Position numbers and translations under genes: made by a program. A stretch of DNA of 64,000 bases from an uncultured Opitutaceae bacterium (GTDB taxonomy: Bacteria > Verrucomicrobiota > Verrucomicrobiia > Opitutales > Opitutaceae): NCBI GenBank assembly GCA_903862935.1, contig CAIOZY010000040.1, forward strand, positions 62,001 to 126,000, given 5' to 3'. Of this stretch, positions 58,145 through 64,000 are shown in pieces (position 1 is the stretch's first letter; each line of letters opens with the position of its first letter). The notes beneath the pieces were generated by a model. It worked only from the letters and a program-made list of their open reading frames with translations. It was not told the DNA's origin and ran no database searches.

Positions 58145-59551
58145 ATGCACATGCGAGTTTTTAAGCAAAAGGGGAGCCGCGTCTATCGGGCGCGGTATCG
58201 GCTCAACAACGGGCCAAGAATCTACGATGTGCCCCTCCACACCCATATAAAGGAGGTAGCTGAGGCTAAGGCTCGTCTCATGGTTGAGGAGCAGGAGAAG
58301 GAGCTTCTCGGCCTTCTCCAGCCGAGAAAGCTTCGGGAGGCAGCCGAGCAACCGATCTCGGGGCACTTGACCGCTTTCGTGGCCCAACAAAAAGAGCTCA
58401 ATAGATCTGAAGATCATGTTCGTCACACTTACGAGCGTGTAACGGCGCTGTGTGCGGCTTGCCGGTGGCAACGGCTTCGCGATGTTAGTGCCGAGCGCTT
58501 CCTTAAGTGGAGGTCACAGCAGACTGCGCTCTCGGCCCATACGCTTAACGATTATCTCGGTCATACTGCGGCGCTCTTTAACTGGCTGGTTCGAAACGAA
58601 CGTTTCACGCACAACCCATTGAAGTCGGTGATGAAGCTGCCGACCGAGGGCGCGCAGACTTTCAAGCGGCGGGCGCTGTCCCGCGATGAGTTTGGGCGAT
58701 TGATGGAAAACGGTGGAAAACGTCGGCTGGTGTATTTCGTCGCGGCCTGCACGGGGCTGCGCCGAGGGGAGTTAAAGCAGCTTCGCTGGGGCGATCTCGA
58801 CCTAGACTCCCCTACCCCCTCCTTGCGGCTCCGACCAGAGACAACCAAGAACAAGAAGGGAGGAACCATCCCGCTAGTGCCCGCTCTTGCGGATTTGCTG
58901 CGGGCTGAACGAGTCAAGCTGGCTGATACAGCCGGACAGGTATTTCCGCGCGGTCTGCCAAGTGTTGGCACGCTTGCGAACGATTTGAAGGCGTGTGGCA
59001 TTCCGTTTGAGGATGAACGCGGCTATCGCATGGATTTCCACGCACTGCGGCACACGTTCGCGAGCCTTCTGGCCGAGGCAGACGTTTCCGATTTGGTCAG
59101 GAGAAAGCTGGCCCGGCACGCGTCGTTGAAAATGACAGACCGCTACACAGATGAGAAAAGCATACCCCTAGCTAACGGGATTGCGAAACTCGCCGCCACC
59201 TTACCTTCCTCAATAGCTTCCCTAAATTCTGGGAATTCGTGTCCAAAGGAGGGAAACACTGTCCCGGATCAACCGGAGAAGAGCACCGAGGGCGGTGGTG
59301 GCAACGTGTTAGCTTGTAGCACGTTGTCCATTGCTGTCCACGTATTGGATACGCAAGTACAGAGTGCCCGAGGGGGGCATCGAACCCCCAAGGCCTTTCG
59401 GCCGGCAGATTTTGAGTCTGCTGCGTCTGCCAATTCCGCCACCCGGGCGCTGTGGAAAGAAACCGTCATGGGATCGCGCAATTGCGGAGGCAAGCCGGGA
59501 ATTGTCCCCTTCCCGTGGTGTAGGGTTGCACCGGCCCGTCTCCACCGGTAG
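58145..59551 (+). CDS. Tyrosine recombinase/integrase of an integrated element
   Basis: A 468-residue phage-type integrase. An N-terminal Arm/SAM-like region (1-170) is followed by the catalytic domain with Arg206, the HALRHTF box (His299, Arg302), His325 and the nucleophile Tyr334 in TDRYTDE. GGGAGG ahead of the ATG at 58145 decides the start. The conserved fold ends near residue 355. The remaining roughly 110 residues are low complexity, and residues about 407-435 are read from the antisense of tRNA-Leu. This suggests that the original stop was lost or that host DNA supplies the end. Confidence 0.88.
   Translation: MHMRVFKQKGSRVYRARYRLNNGPRIYDVPLHTHIKEVAEAKARLMVEEQEKELLGLLQPRKLREAAEQPISGHLTAFVAQQKELNRSEDHVRHTYERVTALCAACRWQRLRDVSAERFLKWRSQQTALSAHTLNDYLGHTAALFNWLVRNERFTHNPLKSVMKLPTEGAQTFKRRALSRDEFGRLMENGGKRRLVYFVAACTGLRRGELKQLRWGDLDLDSPTPSLRLRPETTKNKKGGTIPLVPALADLLRAERVKLADTAGQVFPRGLPSVGTLANDLKACGIPFEDERGYRMDFHALRHTFASLLAEADVSDLVRRKLARHASLKMTDRYTDEKSIPLANGIAKLAATLPSSIASLNSGNSCPKEGNTVPDQPEKSTEGGGGNVLACSTLSIAVHVLDTQVQSARGGHRTPKAFRPADFESAASANSATRALWKETVMGSRNCGGKPGIVPFPWCRVAPARLHR
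59365..59448 (-). tRNA. tRNA-Leu (anticodon CAA)
   Basis: On the minus strand the acceptor arms GCCCGGG (59448-59442) and CTCGGGC (59372-59366) pair with one G-T. The anticodon loop CTCAAAA gives CAA at 59414-59412, flanked by the GCAGA/TCTGC stem. A class II variable arm (GCCGGCCGAAAGGCC region) and a T arm with TTCGA follow. Discriminator A is at 59365; CCA is not encoded. The 3' end faces the integrase gene, as in tRNA attachment sites. Confidence 0.95.
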
Positions 59552-59566
59552 TTCCGGCGTCGTCCC

Positions 59567-60322
59567 ATGCCCGACTTCCGCGTCCACTGCACGCCGGCCA
59601 CGGCCGAGCCCGCCGAAATCTCCCTATCCCCCGAGGAGTCCCACCACCTCGTGTCGGTCAACCGAGCCCGCTCCGGCGACACGGTCACCGCCTTCGATGG
59701 CCGCGGGGCCGAATGGATCTGCACCCTGGTGGAGGCGGACCGCAAGGCGGCCCGGCTCAAGGTTCGCTTCAACCAGCGGGCGAAGCCCCTCGCCTACGAG
59801 ATCACGCTCGGCCAGGCGCTGCCCAAGGGGGGCGGGATGGACGCGATCGTGCGCAAGGCAACCGAGCTCGGCGCGGCCCGGATCGTGCCCCTGGAGAGCG
59901 AGCGCACCCAAGTGCACCTGGACGGCGACCGCACCGAGCGAAAGATCGAGAAGTGGCAGGTGGCCGCGCTCGAGGCGGCCAAGCAGTGTGGGAACCCCTG
60001 GCTCCCCCAGATAGCCCCGGTCCAGGCGGCCTCCGCCTTCCTCGAATCGGCCCGTGGGTTTGACTTGAAGCTGATCGCCAGCCTCCAGCCCGGAGCCCAG
60101 TCGCTCAAGGCCGTGCTGGCGGCCTACCGGACGGCGAAGGGCCGGCCCCCCAAGACGGTCCTGTGGGTCGTTGGACCCGAGGGCGACTTCACGCCGGCCG
60201 AGCTTTCGCTGTCGCGCAGCTGCGGGTTCGAGCCGGTGACCCTGGGGCCGCTCGTCCTGCGGTGCGAGACGGCGGCCGTGTACGCGATCAGCGTCCTAGC
60301 CTACGAACTGCAAAACGGCTGA
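59567..60322 (+). CDS. rsmE: RsmE, 16S rRNA m3U1498 methyltransferase
   Basis: A 251-residue SPOUT methyltransferase. An N-terminal PUA-like region (SPEESHHLVSVNRARSGD) is followed by the knotted domain (GGGMDAIVRKATELGAARIVPL). The C-terminal SAM knot is WVVGPEGDFTPAEL and LGPLVLRCETAAVYAI. It methylates U1498 of 16S rRNA. The start is 15 bases beyond the integrase stop. Its end is convergent with fabH, 12 bases away. Confidence 0.94.
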   Translation: MPDFRVHCTPATAEPAEISLSPEESHHLVSVNRARSGDTVTAFDGRGAEWICTLVEADRKAARLKVRFNQRAKPLAYEITLGQALPKGGGMDAIVRKATELGAARIVPLESERTQVHLDGDRTERKIEKWQVAALEAAKQCGNPWLPQIAPVQAASAFLESARGFDLKLIASLQPGAQSLKAVLAAYRTAKGRPPKTVLWVVGPEGDFTPAELSLSRSCGFEPVTLGPLVLRCETAAVYAISVLAYELQNG

Positions 60323-60334
60323 GGCCTCAGGGGC

Positions 60335-61336
60335 CTACCAGACCAGGAGCCCGCCCGCGTAGGTGAGCCCCGCGCCGACGCTGGAGACGACGATCTTGTC
60401 CCCGGGGACGAAAATCCCCTCCTCCGCCGCCCAGCCCAGGGCCATGGAGACGGACGCCGCGCTCGTGTTGCCGTACTGACCGATCGTCACGATGAACTTC
60501 TCGTAGGGGATCCCCACCCGCTTGCTGACCGCCCGCAGGATCCGCTCGTTGGCCTGGTGCGGAACCACCCAGGCGACGTCCTCGGGCTTGAGGTTCTCGC
60601 GGGCCAGTGTGTCGTCGATCTGCTTGGAAAACCCGATGATGGCGTGCTTGAAGACGGCCGGGCCGTTCATCTGCAGGTAGAAGTGGTCCAGGTCCTGGCC
60701 ATCCAAATCGGGGACCAGTTTGACGGCCCCGCCTCCCTGGCGCTGGATCGCTTCGTACTGGTCGGCGTTGCCCGACAGCCCGATGCGGTGCAGGCGGTGC
60801 CCCCCGTCCTCCGGAGTCAGGACCGCAGCGCCGGCGCCGTCCCCGAACAGGAAGGCCGTGTCGTGGTCCTGGGGATTGGTGATGCGGGACAGAAGCTCGG
60901 CTGTCACGACCAGCAGGTTCCGGGCTGTGCCGCTTCGGATGAAGGTTCGGCCAACCTCCAGGGCATAAAGCCAGCCCGAACACGCCGCGTTAAGGTCAAA
61001 GGCCAGGACATGCGGCATGCCCAGCAGCCTGGCTAAGGCGCTCGCCATCGATGGCACCGGCTGGTCCGGAATGAGGGTCGCCATGATGATTCCGTCGATC
61101 TGGGCTACATCGATGCCCGCCTGCTCGAGGGCGCCGCGGGCGGCGACGGCCGCGAGCGCCGTGGCGTTCTCATCCTCGCTCGCGTGGCGCCTCTCCCGGA
61201 CTCCGGTCAGCCGGACGATCTCGTCTTCAGTCCGGCCGGGGAAGGCCTTCAAGATCTCGCTGTTGGCGCAGATGCGCGCCGGGACGGCAAAGCCCACGCC
61301 AGCGATGCGGACGGTATCAGCGGTGACGGGCGGCAT
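60335..61336 (-). CDS. fabH: 3-oxoacyl-ACP synthase III (FabH-type)
   Basis: A 333-residue condensing enzyme with the triad Cys119 (LNAACSGW), His260 (VPHQANERI) and Asn290 (GQYGNTSAAS). ELLSRI and FLFGDGAGAAVL are typical. It starts fatty acid synthesis from acyl-CoA and malonyl-ACP. ATG at 61336 is 5 bases after the stop of the lipoyl protein gene, a tight pair that may point to branched or other special primers. Confidence 0.94.
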   Translation of the reverse strand: MPPVTADTVRIAGVGFAVPARICANSEILKAFPGRTEDEIVRLTGVRERRHASEDENATALAAVAARGALEQAGIDVAQIDGIIMATLIPDQPVPSMASALARLLGMPHVLAFDLNAACSGWLYALEVGRTFIRSGTARNLLVVTAELLSRITNPQDHDTAFLFGDGAGAAVLTPEDGGHRLHRIGLSGNADQYEAIQRQGGGAVKLVPDLDGQDLDHFYLQMNGPAVFKHAIIGFSKQIDDTLARENLKPEDVAWVVPHQANERILRAVSKRVGIPYEKFIVTIGQYGNTSAASVSMALGWAAEEGIFVPGDKIVVSSVGAGLTYAGGLLVW

Positions 61337-61341
61337 CGGGT

Positions 61342-61818
61342 TCAGCTCGGGGACGTCTTGCGGGCCGCGATATAGCGGGCGACATCGTCCCCGGAGACGC
61401 GGTTGCCCGGGCCGGTTGCTTTGATGTCGGCGATCTTGGCCGGGTCCAGCCCGGCTTCCTGGGCAAGCTTCGTGGCCCTGGGGGTCCAGACCGGCGGGGC
61501 GGCCTGCGCCGGCGCGGAGGCGGGGGCGGCCGAGGGCCCGCCCTTGGACTCCAGGTGCCTCAGGGATTGGTCGCCCGTCTCGATCCGCAAGAAGGCTCCG
61601 CCCGAGGGCTTCACGTCGCCCGCCTTCGCGAAGACCTCGCGGACGACCCCGTCGCACGGGGACTCGAACTCGAAGACTGACTTGTCGCTTTCCAACTCCG
61701 CGATCTTCTGACTGCGGGTAACCCGGTCGCCCGGGCCTACCCTGAGGCTGATTACCGTGAGCTCGTTAACGGTCGCGCCCATAGAGGGCATCGGGACGTC
61801 GATCAGAAAGGTTTCCAT
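61342..61818 (-). CDS. Stand-alone lipoyl/E3-binding domain protein
   Basis: A 158-residue protein. Residues 1-80 are a biotinyl/lipoyl domain with the attachment Lys46 in ELESDKSVFEF. A Pro/Ala linker leads to an E3-binding (PSBD) domain (about 115-155, TPRATKLAQEAGLDP and GPGNRVSGDDVARYI). It is E2-like but the acyltransferase domain is missing, so it would act as a swinging arm or E3-binding protein for a 2-oxoacid dehydrogenase. It sits between ymdB and fabH on the same strand. Confidence 0.88.
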   Translation of the reverse strand: METFLIDVPMPSMGATVNELTVISLRVGPGDRVTRSQKIAELESDKSVFEFESPCDGVVREVFAKAGDVKPSGGAFLRIETGDQSLRHLESKGGPSAAPASAPAQAAPPVWTPRATKLAQEAGLDPAKIADIKATGPGNRVSGDDVARYIAARKTSPS

Positions 61819-61861
61819 CTGGGATCCGGGGTTGGGACAGTGCACAGGGATCGGGATTCGG

Positions 61862-62671
61862 TCAAGTGGCCGTTGCCAGCCGCGGGCCCGGCGCCCTGAC
61901 TGTGAGAAGCTCGATTTTCTCGGCCCGGGCCATGGACGCCCCGATCTCTATGAGGGCGCCTGAAATCCTGACGTCCTCGGTTGCGACCTCGAATCGGCGG
62001 GGCATCCCGTCCATGAACTTGGCGATGACCGGCTCGACCTGCCGGCCGAGGACGCTCGCGTAGGGCCCGGTCATGCCCACGTCGCACAGGAACGCCGTCC
62101 CCTTGGGCAGCACAGTCGCGTCTGCCGTGGGCACGTGGGTGTGCGTACCGAGGACCGCGGTCACCCGGCCGTCCAGATGCCAGCCCATGGCCTGCTTCTC
62201 GGAAGTCGCCTCGGCGTGGATCTCCACGATGATCGCATCGGCCTGGCCCTTGAGCCGTTCAATCATCCGGTCCGCGCACAGAAACGGGCATTCCGCCTTG
62301 AGGTTCATGTACTGCCTGCCCAGGACGGTGAAGACCGCGACCCGGAAGCCCCGAGACTGGATCACCACGTGGTCCCAACCCGGGCAGCTTGCCGGGAGGT
62401 TAGCCGGGCGGCATACCCGGTCGATCTGCCCGATCTCCGACTCGAAGCCGCGCTGGTCCCACACGTGGTCGCCTAGGGTGATTGCGTCTATTCCGCAGTC
62501 CAGGAGCGACTTGGCTATGACCCCGGTGATACCGGCTCCCGCGGCCGAGTTCTCGGCGTTGGCGATCACAAAGTCCAGCGCCAGGTCCCCCCTGAGCCTC
62601 GGCAGCTGCGAGGCCACGATCTCTCGGCCCGGCCGGCCAACCACGTCCCCGATGAAGAGCAGTTTGAGCAT
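61862..62671 (-). CDS. ymdB: YmdB-family metallophosphoesterase
   Basis: A 269-residue calcineurin-like phosphoesterase of the YmdB/TIGR00282 group. Metal ligands lie in FIGDVVGRPGR, NAENSAAG, LGDHVWDQ and GTHTHVPTAD. In Bacillus the homologue hydrolyses 2',3'-cyclic nucleotides. It is first in a probable ymdB-lipoyl protein-fabH run and diverges from ilvB. Confidence 0.92.
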   Translation of the reverse strand: MLKLLFIGDVVGRPGREIVASQLPRLRGDLALDFVIANAENSAAGAGITGVIAKSLLDCGIDAITLGDHVWDQRGFESEIGQIDRVCRPANLPASCPGWDHVVIQSRGFRVAVFTVLGRQYMNLKAECPFLCADRMIERLKGQADAIIVEIHAEATSEKQAMGWHLDGRVTAVLGTHTHVPTADATVLPKGTAFLCDVGMTGPYASVLGRQVEPVIAKFMDGMPRRFEVATEDVRISGALIEIGASMARAEKIELLTVRAPGPRLATAT

Positions 62672-62709
62672 GGCTTTAGGGGAAGTTTGACCCGCGGGCC
62701 GCGGCGGAC

Positions 62710-62743
62710 GCCAGCCTTTATGCTGGCCTTACAGCTTGCCAGC
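62710..62743. promoter_or_regulatory. Alternative hairpins upstream of ilvB
   Basis: GCCAGC (62710), GCTGGC (62722) and GCCAGC (62738) lie in a row. The middle arm can pair with either neighbour, so two hairpins exclude each other. They are about 45-78 bases before the ilvB start, followed by a run of six T at 62773. This geometry could support attenuation, but no leader peptide was found. Confidence 0.3.
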
Positions 62744-62787
62744 GCCTCAACCGCATCTATCTAATCGCAGGCTTTTTTCCTCCCGCT

Positions 62788-64000
62788 ATGAAAACCAAAG
62801 CCTCCCGTGCGAAGACCGCAAAGGCCGACACCGGCCCCGAAATGAAGGGCGCCGAGGCCGTCGTCGAGTGCCTCATTCGCGAGGGGGTCGACGTCATCTT
62901 CGCGTACCCCGGCGGCGCATCCCTCGAGCTGCACCAGGCCCTGGCCAAGACCGAGAGGATCCGCACGATCCTGCCCCGCCACGAACAGGGCGGCGCCTTC
63001 GCGGCGGGCGGCTACGCCCGGGCGACGGGCAAGGTGGGCGTGTGCATGGCGACCTCGGGCCCCGGGGCGACGAACCTGGTGTCGGGGATCGCGGACGCGT
63101 ACATGGACTCGATCCCGCTGGTTGCGATCACCGGGCAGGTGTACTCGAAGTTCATCGGGAAGATGGCCTTCCAGGAGACCGACTTCTTCGGGATGACGCT
63201 GCCGGTCGTGAAGCACTCCTACCTGGTGATGGACGTGCGGGACTTGCCGCGGATCTTCCGCGAGGCCTTCCAGCTGGCCCGCTCAGGCCGGCCAGGCCCG
63301 GTCGTGATCGACCTGCCCAAGGACGTCCAGCAGACGAAATTCACCCCCGTCTTCCCGGCCGCAACAAACTTCCGCAGCCCCTACGTGAGCATCGAGCACC
63401 GAGCGAGCGACGCCCAGCTCGAGGAGGTCATCGCCCTGGTGGCCGAGGCGAAGAAGCCCATGATCTACGCCGGGGGCGGCATTCTCTCTTCCGAGGCCCA
63501 CCGCGAGCTCAAGGCCTTCGCGGAGGCGGCGAACATCCCAGTCGCCACGACCCTGATGGGGGTCGGCGGCTTCCCGGAGTCGCATCCCCTGTCGATGCGC
63601 TGGTTCGGCATGCACGGCAGCGCCTACGGCAACTGGGCCGTGGACGAGTGCGATCTGCTGATCGGCCTGGGCGTGCGCTTCGACGACCGGATCACGGGCG
63701 ACACGCACAAGTTCGCCGCGCGTGCCAAGATCGTGCACGTCGACATCGACGCCTCCGAGCACCACAAGAACAAGCGGGTCAACTTTCCGATCCTAAGCGA
63801 CGTGCGTTACGCGCTGGGGCGGCTCAACGAGCTGCTCGCGGCCCGCAAGTTCAAGCCGCCGGTGACAAAGCCCTGGCACGACCAGCTAGACGCGTGGAAG
63901 CGCGACTATCCGTTTCGCTTCGACGACAGCCGCTACATCCAGCCCCAGGAGGCGGTGAAGCAGCTCTACGAGCTCACCAAGGGCGATGCGATCATCGTCA
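62788..64000 (+). CDS. ilvB: Acetolactate synthase large subunit (partial, C-terminus off the window)
   Basis: The first 404 codons of a TPP-dependent acetolactate synthase. After an alanine/lysine-rich N-terminus comes the TPP Pyr domain ([20 protein letters not shown], with Glu in [15 protein letters not shown]), [16 protein letters not shown] and then the central FAD-binding domain ([12 protein letters not shown]). It makes acetolactate or acetohydroxybutyrate for branched-chain amino acids. The reading frame is open to the window edge. Confidence 0.94.
   Translation, partial: MKTKASRAKTAKADTGPEMKGAEAVVECLIREGVDVIFAYPGGASLELHQALAKTERIRTILPRHEQGGAFAAGGYARATGKVGVCMATSGPGATNLVSGIADAYMDSIPLVAITGQVYSKFIGKMAFQETDFFGMTLPVVKHSYLVMDVRDLPRIFREAFQLARSGRPGPVVIDLPKDVQQTKFTPVFPAATNFRSPYVSIEHRASDAQLEEVIALVAEAKKPMIYAGGGILSSEAHRELKAFAEAANIPVATTLMGVGGFPESHPLSMRWFGMHGSAYGNWAVDECDLLIGLGVRFDDRITGDTHKFAARAKIVHVDIDASEHHKNKRVNFPILSDVRYALGRLNELLAARKFKPPVTKPWHDQLDAWKRDYPFRFDDSRYIQPQEAVKQLYELTKGDAIIV

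Overview
The window (about 66-67% GC by eye) looks like a chromosome segment of a Verrucomicrobium of the Opitutales/Opitutaceae type. The TonB receptor has the Opitutaceae-style opening (signal peptide, then a plug starting around VIKLEAFSVTGSNIKR), cytochrome c maturation is System II (CcsB/CcsA), and many start codons lack a clear Shine-Dalgarno. This taxonomic call is an inference from protein style, not from a marker gene.

Layout. (1) 1-23.1 kb is a hydrogen-metabolism island with three different [NiFe] hydrogenases. hoxEFUY (NAD-linked, group 3d type) runs off the left edge. hyaABCD is a membrane-bound uptake enzyme of group 1d type, whose small subunit carries the six-cysteine proximal-cluster pattern of O2-tolerant enzymes. 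hdrCBA-mvhDGA plus its own protease is a group 3c hydrogenase-heterodisulfide reductase complex, the kind that bifurcates electrons from H2 to ferredoxin and a disulfide. Divergent from it is hypABFCD; hypE lies apart, on the other strand. (2) 23.1-33.5 kb, all on the minus strand, is an electron-export and cytochrome-maturation block: ccsA and ccsB/resB (ccsA overlaps hypE), a two-repeat lipoprotein, an MtrB/PioB-like outer-membrane barrel, an octaheme DmsE/MtrA-like lipoprotein cytochrome, hemN, and a heptaheme NapC/NirT protein resembling Geobacter ImcH. (3) 33.7-41.1 kb holds ferredoxin-linked 2-oxoacid metabolism: a dihydroorotate-dehydrogenase-like protein with nifJ, divergent from korAB. 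(4) 41.2-53.2 kb has a ROK sugar kinase, a GntR/FCD repressor with a perfect palindromic operator, and a probable operon of NhaC-type antiporter, isoaspartyl peptidase, alpha/beta hydrolase, TonB receptor, gamma-glutamyltransferase and a membrane-bound hydrolase. (5) 53.2-59.4 kb is looser and lower in GC: a coiled-coil protein, a PDZ protein, a receiver protein, a sensor kinase, and a tyrosine integrase that abuts and reads through tRNA-Leu(CAA). (6) 59.5-64 kb is housekeeping: rsmE, fabH, a lipoyl/E3-binding protein, ymdB and the start of ilvB.

How the parts may work together. H2 oxidised by Hya would feed quinones. The ImcH-like cytochrome could take electrons from quinol to the periplasm, and the DmsE/MtrB-like pair could carry them across the outer membrane. 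Mvh-Hdr and Hox would connect H2 to ferredoxin, a disulfide and NAD(H), and NifJ and KorAB are the ferredoxin users or producers. The co-location and the overlap of ccsA with hypE suggest that hydrogenase and cytochrome assembly are coupled. The most interesting content is this combination of H2-driven electron bifurcation and a candidate porin-cytochrome conduit in a probable non-methanogenic bacterium.
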